The notes below the pieces were generated by a model. That model did not search any database and was not told the origin of the DNA. It saw nothing but the letters and a program-made list of their open reading frames with translations. A stretch of DNA of 64,000 nucleotides from Mycobacterium sp. IDR2000157661 (GTDB lineage Bacteria > Actinomycetota > Actinomycetes > Mycobacteriales > Mycobacteriaceae), in the NCBI RefSeq assembly GCF_022317005.1, contig NZ_CP081006.1, forward strand, positions 2,232,001 to 2,296,000, written 5' to 3'. Of this stretch, positions 1-8,498 are shown one piece after another. A program made the translations under genes and the position numbers. Each line of letters opens with the position of its first letter. The first letter of the stretch is position 1.

Positions 1-129
1 GCTGGTCGTCGTGGTGCTCGGCTCGGCGACGGGCGTGCCTTCGAGGTCCGAATCCGAGCCGCACGCCGTCAGGACCAGGGCCAGGGTTGCGGCGACCGCC
101 GCCGCCCCCGGAATAACAGTGGATCGCAT
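1..129 (-). CDS. Lipoprotein N-terminus (partial, runs off the window)
   Basis: Only the first 43 codons are inside the window. They encode a signal peptide with a basic start (MRST), a hydrophobic stretch and a lipobox LTAC, followed by a Ser/Thr/Pro-rich linker. This predicts a secreted, lipid-anchored envelope protein. The mature domain is missing, so its function cannot be read. It lies downstream of fadD17 on the same strand, separated by about 140 bases that contain a small hairpin (CAAGAT/ATCTTG, 164-180). Confidence 0.7.
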   Translation of the reverse strand, partial: MRSTVIPGAAAVAATLALVLTACGSDSDLEGTPVAEPSTTTTS

Positions 130-271
130 CGACTGGCTCCTGTCTGCTCAAGAACACGATCGGCAAGATTGACGATCTTGAACGTTCAGCGCAGCGTAAC
201 CCACAAATGCAGCACCGATCGGTGGGTCGACCGAACCGATCGGCGGCTGGAGCAACTCGGCCATCCGGCTG

Positions 272-1804
272 TCAGAGGTGATGCACCGGGTCCGGGCAGT
301 CGATGCCTTCGGCCTGCAGGTGCCGCTTGATCACCTTGAACGTCTCGGTGCGCGGCAGCGCGGTGCTGATCCGGACGTAGGCGGGCCACTGCTTGGGACC
401 CAGATCGTCCTGCGCGGCAAGGAATCCGCGGAACGCATCCGGATCGAACGCCGCGCCGTCGCGCAGCGTCATGGCGGCCATCACCTGATCGCCCACGTCG
501 GGCGCCGGGATGCCGTACACCGCCACTTCCACGACGTCGGGATGCCGCAGCAGCACCCGCTCGATCGGCGCCGAGCCGAGGTTCTCGCCGTCCACCCGCA
601 TCCAGTCGCCCAGCCGGCCGGCGAAGTAGGCATAGCCGTTTTCGTCGCGGTACGCGAGATCGCCGCTGTGGTAGACGCCGCCGCGCATCCGCTCGGCATC
701 CGCGCCGGGGTCGTTGTAGTAGCCCTCGAACCGACCGGTGTCCGAGGCGTTCACCAGCTCGCCCGTCACCCCCGGCGGGCACGGCTCACCCGTGTCGACG
801 TCGATGATGTCGGTGCCCGGCGGCAGCGGTCCGAGCGAGCCGGGTGGCGTGTCCGGGGTACGGGCGATCGCGATCCCGCCCTCGGTCGAGCCGAACCCGT
901 CCATCACCACGGTGCCGAACCGCTCGGCGAACCGCTCGATGTCGGCGGGGGCCCCCTCGTTGCCGTACACCGCCCGCAGCGGATTATCGGTGTCGTCGGG
1001 CAGCTCGGGGGTGGCCAGCACATACGACAGCGGCTTGCCGACGTAGTTGGCATAAGTCGCCCCGAACCGCCGCACATCGGGCAGGAACTGCGATGCGGAG
1101 AACTTGCGTCGCAACGCCAGCGAGCTCTGCGACGCCAGGGCCACCGACCAGCCCACCAGCACCGCGTTCGAGTGGAACAACGGCATCGAGACGTAGCAGA
1201 CGTCGTCGCGGGTCAGCGAGAACCGCTGGGTCATCGTGACGCCTGCGATCGCCACCTTGCCCTGGCTGCACTTGACCGCCTTGGGATCACCACTGGTGCC
1301 CGAGGTGTAGATCAGCATGAACAGGTCGGCGGGATCGGCCTGCCGCACGGTCACGGTCTCGTCGGCGAACGCCGCCACCTCCGCCGACCACTCCGGCGAG
1401 TCGACGTTGACGTGGTCGACGTCACCGACCACTTCGAGCGACGCCGAGTCGGCAAGCACCAGTTGGCAATCGGCGTGGGCCACGTCGCGTTGCAGGGCCG
1501 CCCCGCGCCGCACCGGGTTCAGCCCCACCGGCACGATGCCGGTCAGCCCCGCCGCGACCAGAACAGCGGAGAAGAACGGTGTGTTCTGCAGCAGCACGCC
1601 GACATGGGCAGGTCGGCCGGGATCGAGTCGGGAACGCAATGCGGCCGCGACCGCGGCGCCGTGCCGAAGATGCTCACGCCATGAGACGAACTCGACCGTG
1701 GGCTCTTCGCTTCGCCCGAGACGCTCATCGGCGAAGTACACGCCGCGATCGTCGACGTCGATCAGCGGCGTCAACAGGTCGGCGACGGTGGGTAGCGCGG
1801 TCAC
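272..1804 (-). CDS. fadD17: Fatty-acid/steroid-CoA ligase FadD17
   Basis: This is an ANL-superfamily acyl-CoA synthetase of about 510 residues. The ATP-binding P-loop motif YTSGTSGDPK, the GFGSTEGG adenylate motif and the C-terminal hinge YHSGDLAYRDENGY are all visible. By gene order (fadE26-fadE27-fadD17 beside mce4) and similarity to Rv3506 it is FadD17, which in M. tuberculosis activates sterol side-chain carboxylates, preferring shortened (C24-type) side chains. I chose the GTG at 1804 because the fadE27 stop TGA is separated from it by one base, which suggests translational coupling. A longer in-frame start overlapping fadE27 is possible but unlikely. Confidence 0.9.
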   Translation of the reverse strand: MTALPTVADLLTPLIDVDDRGVYFADERLGRSEEPTVEFVSWREHLRHGAAVAAALRSRLDPGRPAHVGVLLQNTPFFSAVLVAAGLTGIVPVGLNPVRRGAALQRDVAHADCQLVLADSASLEVVGDVDHVNVDSPEWSAEVAAFADETVTVRQADPADLFMLIYTSGTSGDPKAVKCSQGKVAIAGVTMTQRFSLTRDDVCYVSMPLFHSNAVLVGWSVALASQSSLALRRKFSASQFLPDVRRFGATYANYVGKPLSYVLATPELPDDTDNPLRAVYGNEGAPADIERFAERFGTVVMDGFGSTEGGIAIARTPDTPPGSLGPLPPGTDIIDVDTGEPCPPGVTGELVNASDTGRFEGYYNDPGADAERMRGGVYHSGDLAYRDENGYAYFAGRLGDWMRVDGENLGSAPIERVLLRHPDVVEVAVYGIPAPDVGDQVMAAMTLRDGAAFDPDAFRGFLAAQDDLGPKQWPAYVRISTALPRTETFKVIKRHLQAEGIDCPDPVHHL

Positions 1805-1805
1805 C

Positions 1806-2903
1806 TCAGGCGGGTGTGTCGGCCAATTCCCGGCCGATGTGGAGCAGCTGTCCGGTGGCGCCACCGACCGCGAACTCGGTCTGCTTGGCCGCCAGGAAAT
1901 ACCGGTGCACCGGATGGTCGGTGTCGATGCCGACGCCGCCGTGCACGTGAACGGTCGTGTGGGCGACGCGATGTCCGGCGTCGGCGGCCCAGAACGCCGC
2001 GGTGTTGACCTCGACGTCGGCCGCCAGATCCTCCGACAGCCGCCACGCCGCCTGCGTCACCGTCAACCGCAGCGCCTTGATGTCGATGTAGCCGTCGGCC
2101 AGCCGGGACGACACGGCCTGGAAACTGCCGATCGGGCGGTCGAACTGCTCACGCTCACGGGCGTACTCCGCGGTGAGTTCCAGTGCGCGTTCGAGAACAC
2201 CGAGCTGAAAGGCGCTGCGGCCCAGCGTTGCTCGCAGCGTCAACCACCCCAGTGCGGAGGCGTCACCGACCACCCGGTCGGCACCGACCTCGACACCCTG
2301 CAACTCCAGATGCCCGAGGCTGCCGTGCCCGGTGGTGCTCAGCGACTCGACCGTCACACCGGAGTCCGCCGCTGCCACGAGGAACACCCTGCTCGCCGAA
2401 TCGGTCTCGGCCGGAACCAGGAACGCGTCGGCGATCGGTCCGTAGGGCACCAGGGTGCGGGACCCCGTGAGCCGGAAACCCTCACCGCTCGCCTGGGCCA
2501 GCACGGGCCCCTGACCCATCTCACCGTCGAGTGCGACGGTGAGGATCTTCTCGCCCTTGACGGCCGGTGTCGCCCACTGCTCCTGCATGGCCTCCGATCC
2601 GAACCCGGCCAGCACCCCGGCGCCGAGCACCACCGACTCCAGGTACGGCACCGCCGACAGTTGACGGCCCAGCGCGACGAGCACGGCGACCTGTTCGAGC
2701 ACCCCGAAGCCGCCGCCGCCCAACGCCTCCGGAGCCGCTGCCGACAGCACGTCGGCTTCGATCAGCTTGCCCCACAATGTCTTGTCGAATCGTTCATCGA
2801 GCATGTCGAGCTCGCGCTGCCGCTCGGGAGTGACCACCGAGTCGGCGATGGTGCGAACCAGACCGCCGAGGTCTTCAGAGGCTTCGGTCGTCTTGAAGTC
2901 CAT
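1806..2903 (-). CDS. fadE27: Acyl-CoA dehydrogenase FadE27 (ChsE5-type subunit)
   Basis: This is an acyl-CoA dehydrogenase-fold protein of 365 residues, second gene of the fadE26-fadE27-fadD17 operon and 8 bases from fadE26. In M. tuberculosis the Rv3504/Rv3505 pair forms an alpha2-beta2 enzyme that dehydrogenates the CoA ester of the C8 sterol side chain. The Rv3505-type subunit is the more divergent partner and is thought to contribute little to the FAD/active site. The weak conservation of the usual ACAD signature here agrees with that. Function is inferred from family and context. Confidence 0.88.
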   Translation of the reverse strand: MDFKTTEASEDLGGLVRTIADSVVTPERQRELDMLDERFDKTLWGKLIEADVLSAAAPEALGGGGFGVLEQVAVLVALGRQLSAVPYLESVVLGAGVLAGFGSEAMQEQWATPAVKGEKILTVALDGEMGQGPVLAQASGEGFRLTGSRTLVPYGPIADAFLVPAETDSASRVFLVAAADSGVTVESLSTTGHGSLGHLELQGVEVGADRVVGDASALGWLTLRATLGRSAFQLGVLERALELTAEYAREREQFDRPIGSFQAVSSRLADGYIDIKALRLTVTQAAWRLSEDLAADVEVNTAAFWAADAGHRVAHTTVHVHGGVGIDTDHPVHRYFLAAKQTEFAVGGATGQLLHIGRELADTPA

Positions 2904-2911
2904 GTCGAGTC

Positions 2912-4093
2912 CTATCGGTTAACTCGGGGCAGGCCGAGCGCGACCATGCCGATGATGTCGCGCTGAATCTCGTTGGTGCCGCCGCCGAAGGTCAGGATCA
3001 GGCAGCTGCGGTGCATGCGCTCGATCCGTCCGCGCAGCAGCGCGCCCGGCGAGTCGGAGCGCAACGTCGCGGCGGTGCCGAGCACCTCCATCAGCAGGCG
3101 GTAGGCCTCGGTGGCCAGTTCGGTGCCGTACACCTTCGCCGCCGATGCGTCCGCGGGCGAGGGTGCGGCGTCGTCGGACGACGCCAGTTCCCAGTTGATG
3201 AGCTTGAGCACTTCGGCCTTGGCGTGCACTCTCGCGAGGTTCAGCTGCACCCATTCCGAGTCGATCAGCCGGTTGCCGTGCACGTCCTTGGTGTTCTGGG
3301 CCCACTCACGAACGCCGCCCAGCGCAGAGAAGATCGGTTGTGCGGACACCAGGGCGACCCGCTCGTGGTTGAGCTGGTTGGTCACCAGCTTCCAGCCGGC
3401 GTTCTCCTCGCCGACCAGGCTGCTCACCGGCACCCGCACGTCCTGGTAGTAGGTGGCGCTGGTGTCGACGCCGGCCATGGTGTGCACCGGCGTCCACGAG
3501 AAGCCTTCGGCCGTGGTCGGCACGATGAGCATCGAGATGCCGCGGTGCTTCTTGGCCTCGGGGTTGGTGCGGGCGGCCAACCAGACGTAGTCGGCGTAGG
3601 CGATCAGGCTCGTCCACATCTTCTGGCCGTTGATGACGTAGTCGTCCCCGTCGCGCACCGCGGTGGTGCGCAGCGACGCCAGGTCGGTGCCCGCTCCCGG
3701 CTCGGAGTAGCCGATCGAGAAGTGCAGTTCACCGGCGGCGATCCTGGGCAGGAAGAACTTCTTCTGCTCCTCGGTGCCGAAGTGCATGATCGTCGGCGCC
3801 ACGCTGTTGATCGTCAGGAACGGCACGGGCACGTTCGCGATCGCGGCCTCGTCGCTGAAGATCAGCCCGTCCATCGGCGGGCGGGCCTGACCGCCGAACT
3901 CCTCGGGCCACGACAGCGTGAGCCAGCCGTCCTTGCCCATCTGTGCCACGGTGTCGCGGTAGACGTTGCCGCGGCCCATCTCGCCGTCGTTGGACGCCAG
4001 GGCCTCGGCCCGCTCGGGCGTCATCAGCTTGGTGAAGTAGGACCGCAGCTCGCGGCGCAACTCCTCCTGCTCTGGGGTGTAGCCGATCCGCAT
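2912..4093 (-). CDS. fadE26: Acyl-CoA dehydrogenase FadE26 (ChsE4-type catalytic subunit)
   Basis: This is a full-length acyl-CoA dehydrogenase of 393 residues. The FAD/substrate signature GYSEPGAGTDLASL is near residue 128, and LNHERVA near 241-247 contains E244, the probable catalytic base. The C-terminal FGGGTNEIQRDIIG flavin motif is complete. It should pair with FadE27 as the heterotetramer that starts beta-oxidation of the sterol side chain. It is the first gene of a minus-strand operon transcribed away from fdxD, and the shared upstream region contains a KstR-type palindrome. Confidence 0.92.
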   Translation of the reverse strand: MRIGYTPEQEELRRELRSYFTKLMTPERAEALASNDGEMGRGNVYRDTVAQMGKDGWLTLSWPEEFGGQARPPMDGLIFSDEAAIANVPVPFLTINSVAPTIMHFGTEEQKKFFLPRIAAGELHFSIGYSEPGAGTDLASLRTTAVRDGDDYVINGQKMWTSLIAYADYVWLAARTNPEAKKHRGISMLIVPTTAEGFSWTPVHTMAGVDTSATYYQDVRVPVSSLVGEENAGWKLVTNQLNHERVALVSAQPIFSALGGVREWAQNTKDVHGNRLIDSEWVQLNLARVHAKAEVLKLINWELASSDDAAPSPADASAAKVYGTELATEAYRLLMEVLGTAATLRSDSPGALLRGRIERMHRSCLILTFGGGTNEIQRDIIGMVALGLPRVNR

Positions 4094-4109
4094 CGCCTTG
4101 TCCTAACTT

Positions 4110-4126
4110 CTAGAGGCACGATCTAG
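4110..4126. promoter_or_regulatory. Inverted repeat CTAGA-N7-TCTAG upstream of fadE26
   Basis: Perfect 5-bp arms with a 7-bp spacer lie 17-33 bases upstream of the fadE26 start. It does not fit the KstR consensus (no AAC/GTT core), so it is either a second operator or part of a promoter structure. Confidence 0.35.
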
Positions 4127-4170
4127 CATTCGAGCTGCAGCCGGTGGTCCAGCCCGGGTTCACCCCCGGT

Positions 4171-4184
4171 TGTAACACGTTCTA
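4171..4184. promoter_or_regulatory. KstR operator (divergent fadE26/fdxD)
   Basis: TGTAACACGTTCTA matches the published KstR consensus TnnAACnnGTTnnA at every fixed position. It lies between the divergent fadE26 and fdxD genes, so one repressor site could control both sterol operons. KstR itself is not in the window. Confidence 0.85.
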
Positions 4185-4248
4185 GTCTGAGGGTCCAGGC
4201 CGGTGCCGCACTGGCGCCAGGGGACCCCCGACCGCGAGGAGGTTTGTG

Positions 4249-4440
4249 ATGCGCGTAGAGGTGGACCGTGATCGCTGCGAGGGCAACGCGGTGTGTGTGG
4301 GAATCGCCCCCGACCTGTTCGACCTCGACGACGAGGACTACGCCGTCGTCAAGGCCGACCCGGTTCCGGCCGACCAGGAGGACCTGGCCGAGCAGTCCAT
4401 CGCCGAGTGCCCCCGCGCGGCGTTGATCCGCAAAGACTAG
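4249..4440 (+). CDS. fdxD: Single-cluster ferredoxin FdxD
   Basis: This is a 63-residue acidic ferredoxin. The cluster ligands are C10, C16 and C54-Pro. The Cys usually found between the first two is absent, as in [3Fe-4S] ferredoxins that feed P450s or other redox partners. I chose the ATG at 4249 over the adjacent GTG at 4246 because AGGAGG (4237-4242) is spaced better for it. It matches Rv3503c in sequence and position, first gene of the plus-strand sterol operon, 13 bases before hsd4A. The redox partner is not known from the sequence. Confidence 0.9.
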   Translation: MRVEVDRDRCEGNAVCVGIAPDLFDLDDEDYAVVKADPVPADQEDLAEQSIAECPRAALIRKD

Positions 4441-4453
4441 AGGTATTCATAAA

Positions 4454-5374
4454 TTGACCACCAATGAAGCCGCGAACGATCTGTCCGGACGCGTCGCGGT
4501 AGTCACCGGTGCGGCCGCGGGCCTCGGCCGTGCAGAAGCGATCGGACTGGCCCGTTCGGGTGCGACAGTCGTGGTCAACGACATCGCCGCCGCCCTGGAC
4601 AAGTCCGACGTGCTCGACGAGATCGCGGCGGCGGGCACCAAGGGCGTCGCGGTGGCCGGCGACATCAGCGAGCGGTCGACAGCCGACGAGCTCGTCGAGA
4701 CGGCCGACGGCCTCGGCGGGCTGGCCATCGTCGTCAACAACGCCGGCATCACGCGGGACCGGATGCTGTTCAACATGTCCGACGAGGACTGGGACGCCGT
4801 GATCGCGGTGCACCTGCGCGGGCACTTCCTGCTGACCCGCAACGCCGCCACGTACTGGCGCAACAAAGCCAAGGCGGCGTCAGAGGGGGCCGGCCAGGTG
4901 TACGGCCGCGTCATCAACACCTCGTCGGAGGCGGGCCTGGTCGGACCCGTCGGCCAGGCCAACTACGGGGCGGCCAAGGCCGGAATCACGGCGTTGACGC
5001 TGACCATGGCGCGGGCGCTGGAGAAGTACGGCGTGCGGGCCAATGCGATCGCGCCGCGCGCCCGCACCGCGATGACCGCCGACGTGTTCGGGGAGGCGCC
5101 GGAACTCGCGGAGAACCAGATCGACCCGCTCTCGCCCGAGCACGTCGTCAACCTCGTGCGATTTCTGGCGTCTCCGGCCTCGGAAGGGGTTAACGGACAG
5201 CTGTTCATCGTCTACGGTCCAACGGTGACGTTGGTGGCAGCGCCAACGGCAGAAGCCCGGTTCAACGCGGAGTCGGACGCGTGGGACCCGTCGGAGTTGT
5301 CGAACACGTTGCGCGACTACTTTGCTGGACGTGACCCGCTGCGGGGTTTCTCGGCCACCGGGCTGATGGAGTAG
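4454..5374 (+). CDS. hsd4A: Steroid side-chain short-chain dehydrogenase Hsd4A
   Basis: This is an SDR of 306 residues with the cofactor motif TGAAAGLG near residue 18, NNAG near 95 and the catalytic S...YxxxK motif (ANYGAAKAG near 170). It corresponds to Rv3502c, annotated as a 17-beta-hydroxysteroid dehydrogenase. Characterised actinobacterial Hsd4A acts as the 3-hydroxyacyl-CoA dehydrogenase in sterol side-chain beta-oxidation and can also oxidise 17-beta-hydroxysteroids. The start is a TTG with a GAGGT-like ribosome site nine bases upstream. The longer C-terminal extension after the SDR core is typical of this orthologue group. Confidence 0.88.
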   Translation: MTTNEAANDLSGRVAVVTGAAAGLGRAEAIGLARSGATVVVNDIAAALDKSDVLDEIAAAGTKGVAVAGDISERSTADELVETADGLGGLAIVVNNAGITRDRMLFNMSDEDWDAVIAVHLRGHFLLTRNAATYWRNKAKAASEGAGQVYGRVINTSSEAGLVGPVGQANYGAAKAGITALTLTMARALEKYGVRANAIAPRARTAMTADVFGEAPELAENQIDPLSPEHVVNLVRFLASPASEGVNGQLFIVYGPTVTLVAAPTAEARFNAESDAWDPSELSNTLRDYFAGRDPLRGFSATGLME

Positions 5375-5412
5375 CAAGACTGACAGTCTCGGTTGTCAGC
5401 CTGGGGTCGGGC

Positions 5413-5426
5413 TAGAACGCGTTCTA
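5413..5426. promoter_or_regulatory. KstR operator upstream of mce4
   Basis: TAGAACGCGTTCTA is a perfect 14-bp palindrome and an exact match to TnnAACnnGTTnnA. It lies in the 250-base gap between hsd4A and yrbE4A, about 70 bases upstream of a canonical -35 element, so mce4 can be repressed independently of fdxD-hsd4A. Confidence 0.88.
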
Positions 5427-5493
5427 GAATGGCGTCGGCCGCACCCCTGCTGACCAGCGTAAAGGTCACAATTTCGACTACTTTTACCGTTCT

Positions 5494-5523
5494 TTGACAC
5501 TGCGAACTTGTTCTAGTTAATAT
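5494..5523 (+). promoter_or_regulatory. mce4 promoter with a KstR-like site in its spacer
   Basis: TTGACA (5494-5499) and TAATAT (5518-5523) are separated by 18 bases, close to the SigA consensus. The spacer contains GCGAACTTGTTCTA (5502-5515), which matches the KstR consensus except for the first T. A repressor bound here would block RNA polymerase directly. The predicted transcript start near 5530 leaves a leader of about 100 bases before yrbE4A. Confidence 0.7.
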
Positions 5524-5628
5524 GATCCGGCTCACTAAGAGCAACGCTTAGACCCGGGGTGGGAAGCCTGCTGTGGCAATACGTTTCAGTTCTTCGCCAC
5601 AGCGCACGCCGAACACTCCGCCCCGAGA

Positions 5629-6405
5629 ATGGAGCCGAGGTTGATCGAACAGCTCGCGGCACCGGCTCGGGCGGTGGGCGGGTTTGTCGAGATGGCCTTC
5701 GACACCTTCGCCAAGACTTTTCGGCGCCCATTTCAGTTCAGGGAGTTTCTCGACCAGACATGGATGATCGCGCGGGTCTCGCTGATCCCGACGCTGCTCG
5801 TCGCGATTCCCTTCACCGTGCTCGTCGCGTTCACGCTCAACATCCTGCTCCGTGAGATCGGCGCGGCCGACCTGTCGGGGGCGGGCACCGCGTTCGGCAC
5901 CATCACCCAGCTGGGACCGGTCGTCACCGTGCTGGTGGTCGCCGGTGCCGGCGCGACGGCGATCTGCGCCGACCTGGGCGCCCGCACCATCCGCGAAGAG
6001 ATCGACGCGATGCGGGTGCTGGGTATCGACCCGATCCAGCGGCTGGTGGTGCCCCGGGTACTGGCGTCGACATTCGTCGCGCTGCTGCTCAACGGCCTGG
6101 TCTGCCTGATCGGCCTCTCGGGCGGCTATGTGTTCTCCGTCTTCCTGCAGGGCGTCAACCCCGGTGCGTTCATCAACGGTTTGACGGTGTTGACCGGCCT
6201 CCCTGAGCTCATTTTGGCGGAAATCAAGGCGCTGCTGTTCGGTGTGGTCGCCGGACTGGTGGGCTGCTACCGCGGACTCACGGTGAAGGGCGGCCCCAAG
6301 GGTGTCGGCATCGCGGTGAACGAGACCGTGGTCTACGCCTTCATCTGCCTGTTCGTGATCAACGTGGTGATGACCGCCCTCGGTGTGCGAGTGCTGACCC
6401 GATGA
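5629..6405 (+). CDS. yrbE4A: Mce4 permease subunit YrbE4A
   Basis: This is an MlaE/YrbE-type integral membrane permease of 258 residues with several hydrophobic segments and the family's conserved cytoplasmic loop (REEIDAMRVLGIDPIQRLV). With YrbE4B it forms the inner-membrane channel of the Mce4 sterol importer, energised by a shared ATPase (MceG) encoded elsewhere. The start is uncertain: the ATG at 5629 gives a slightly longer N-terminus than the M. tuberculosis protein, and a TTG at 5641 would match it. The TGA stop lies inside a small repeat shared with other operon junctions here. Confidence 0.93.
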   Translation: MEPRLIEQLAAPARAVGGFVEMAFDTFAKTFRRPFQFREFLDQTWMIARVSLIPTLLVAIPFTVLVAFTLNILLREIGAADLSGAGTAFGTITQLGPVVTVLVVAGAGATAICADLGARTIREEIDAMRVLGIDPIQRLVVPRVLASTFVALLLNGLVCLIGLSGGYVFSVFLQGVNPGAFINGLTVLTGLPELILAEIKALLFGVVAGLVGCYRGLTVKGGPKGVGIAVNETVVYAFICLFVINVVMTALGVRVLTR

Positions 6406-6432
6406 TCAGCGCCTGCGCGAAGAAGAGACAGC
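6401..6432 (+). repeat. Degenerate operon-junction repeat (MIRU-like)
   Basis: GATGATCAGCGCCTGCGCG and the following AAGAAGAG resemble the unit seen exactly at 8499-8520 and twice at 25164-25225. The TGA of its GATGA supplies the yrbE4A stop codon, and the unit fills the whole gap to the yrbE4B start. Confidence 0.5.
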
Positions 6433-6433
6433 C

Positions 6434-7276
6434 GTGAGCTACGACGTCAGCGTGCGCTTCCGCCGCTTCTTCAGCGGCGTGCCAAAGGCCGTGGACATCA
6501 TCGGCGAACAGGCGCTGTTCTACGGCGAGACGATGCGACACCTGCCCAACGCGGTGACCAGGTACCGCACCGAGACCATCCGCAACATCGCCGAGATGAC
6601 CATGGGTACCGGCGCGCTGGTGATGATCGGCGGAACGGTCGGTGTCGCGGCGTTCCTGACCCTGGCCTCGGGCGGCGTCATCGCCGTGCAGGGCTACTCG
6701 TCGCTGGGCAACATCGGCATCGAAGCGCTCACCGGCTTCCTGTCGGCCTTCCTGAACGTCCGCATCGTTGCGCCGGTGATCGCGGGCATCGCTCTGGCCG
6801 CGACGATCGGGGCCGGCACCACCGCTCAACTCGGTGCGATGCGCGTCGCCGAGGAGATCGACGCCGTCGAGGCCATGGCCGTGCACTCGGTCTCCTACCT
6901 GGTGTCCACCCGGTTGATGGCCGGAATGGTCGCGATCGTCCCGCTGTACTCGCTGTCGGTGCTCGCGGCCTTCTTCGCCGCGCGCTTCACGACGGTGTTC
7001 ATCAACAACCAGTCCGCCGGACTGTACGACCACTACTTCAACACCTTCCTGGTGCCCACCGACCTGTTGTGGTCGTTCCTGCAGGCGATCGTGATGGCGA
7101 TCGCGGTGATGCTGGTCCACACCTATTACGGCTACCACGCCTCCGGTGGCCCGGTCGGCGTCGGCGTCGCCGTCGGTCAGGCCGTGCGCACCTCGCTCAT
7201 CGTCGTCGTGACGATCACCCTGTTCATCTCACTCGCCGTCTACGGCGCGTCCGGCAACTTCAACCTCTCGGGATAA
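6434..7276 (+). CDS. yrbE4B: Mce4 permease subunit YrbE4B
   Basis: This is the second MlaE-type permease, 280 residues with a GTG start. The family loop VAEEIDAVEAMAVHSV is near residue 140, and hydrophobic segments cover most of the rest. It pairs with YrbE4A. The gap to yrbE4A is a short repeat, and mce4A follows after 5 bases, so all of mce4 is expected to be one transcript. Confidence 0.93.
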   Translation: MSYDVSVRFRRFFSGVPKAVDIIGEQALFYGETMRHLPNAVTRYRTETIRNIAEMTMGTGALVMIGGTVGVAAFLTLASGGVIAVQGYSSLGNIGIEALTGFLSAFLNVRIVAPVIAGIALAATIGAGTTAQLGAMRVAEEIDAVEAMAVHSVSYLVSTRLMAGMVAIVPLYSLSVLAAFFAARFTTVFINNQSAGLYDHYFNTFLVPTDLLWSFLQAIVMAIAVMLVHTYYGYHASGGPVGVGVAVGQAVRTSLIVVVTITLFISLAVYGASGNFNLSG

Positions 7277-7281
7277 CCGCG

Positions 7282-8481
7282 ATGGCAGGCGAAGACGCGA
7301 AGCGCAGCCATGTCAGGATCGCCGCGGCGATCCTGGTGGGGATTCTCGTTGCGGCAACGGTGTTCACATATATGTCGTACACGGCGGCGTTCACGTCGAC
7401 GGATACGGTCACTGTCACCTCCCCACGCGCGGGCCTGGTGATGGAGCGCGACGCGAAGGTCAAGTACCGGGGCATCCAGATCGGGGAAGTGAAGTCGATC
7501 GAGTACGCGGGCGATCAAGCGAAGCTGACGCTGTCGATCAACAGCAACGAGATGCGGTATGTCCCGGCCAACGCCGACGTCCGGATCGCCGGCAATACGA
7601 TCTTCGGCGCCAAGTCCGTGGAGTTCGTGCCGCCCGAGAACCCGACCGGCCAGTTGCGTCCGGGTGCCGCCGTGCAGGCGTCTTCGGTGCAGCTAGAGGT
7701 CAACACCCTGTTCCAGACCCTGACCGACGTCCTGCAGAAGATCGACCCGATCCAACTCAACGCGGCGCTGAGCGCGCTGGCGGAGGGCCTGCGCGGCAAC
7801 GGCGACGACCTGGGCGCTCTGTTGGCCGGCCTGAACACTTATCTGCAGCAGCTCAACCCGAAACTGCCCACGCTGCAGGAAGATCTGCGCAAGACCGCCG
7901 TGGTGGCCAACATCTACGGTGACGCCGGCCCCGACCTGGCGCGCATCTTCGACAACGCGCCGGCGATCAGCGACACGATCGTCGACGAGCAGGACAATCT
8001 CAACGCTACATTGCTCGCCGCGACCGGCCTGGCCAACAACGGAACCCAGACGCTGGAACCGGCGGAGACCGACTACATCGCGGCGATCCAGCGGCTGCGG
8101 GCGCCGCTGAAAGTGGCGAGTGATTATTCGCCGATGTTCGGCTGCCTGCTGGAGGGCACCGCGTTGGCGGTCGACCGGTTCGCCCCGATCATCGGCGGCA
8201 TCCGGCCCGGCCTTTTTGTGTCATCGAACTTCATGCTCGGCGCCCCTGCGTACACCTACCCAGAAAGTCTGCCGATCGTGAACGCCTCCGGTGGACCCAA
8301 CTGCCGTGGTCTGCCCAATGTGCCGAGCAAGCAGTTCGGCGGCTCCTGGTACCGCTCACCGTTCCTGGTCACCGACAACGCCTACGTTCCGTACCAGCCG
8401 AACACCGAGTTGCAGTTCGACGCGCCATCGACGCTGCAGTGGCTGTTCAACGGCGCCTTCGCGGAAAGGGACGACTTCTGA
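7282..8481 (+). CDS. mce4A: Mce4A sterol-uptake protein
   Basis: This protein of 399 residues has an N-terminal signal/anchor helix and an MCE/MlaD domain (about residues 40-120, with the RGIQIGEVKSI motif). A helical region and a C-terminal domain follow. It is expected to form a periplasmic hexameric shuttle tube with Mce4B-F that carries cholesterol to YrbE4A/B. I chose the ATG at 7282, just after the yrbE4B stop, because it matches the family length (Rv3499c, about 400 aa). The open frame continues upstream but there overlaps yrbE4B. Confidence 0.93.
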   Translation: MAGEDAKRSHVRIAAAILVGILVAATVFTYMSYTAAFTSTDTVTVTSPRAGLVMERDAKVKYRGIQIGEVKSIEYAGDQAKLTLSINSNEMRYVPANADVRIAGNTIFGAKSVEFVPPENPTGQLRPGAAVQASSVQLEVNTLFQTLTDVLQKIDPIQLNAALSALAEGLRGNGDDLGALLAGLNTYLQQLNPKLPTLQEDLRKTAVVANIYGDAGPDLARIFDNAPAISDTIVDEQDNLNATLLAATGLANNGTQTLEPAETDYIAAIQRLRAPLKVASDYSPMFGCLLEGTALAVDRFAPIIGGIRPGLFVSSNFMLGAPAYTYPESLPIVNASGGPNCRGLPNVPSKQFGGSWYRSPFLVTDNAYVPYQPNTELQFDAPSTLQWLFNGAFAERDDF

Positions 8482-8498
8482 TGAGCCGGTTGCGCCGC

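Noticed and set aside
164..180. Hairpin CAAGAT-TGACG-ATCTTG downstream of fadD17 as a terminator.
   Set aside because: The stem is only 6 bp, A+T-rich, and has no T-run on the minus strand. Too weak to call.
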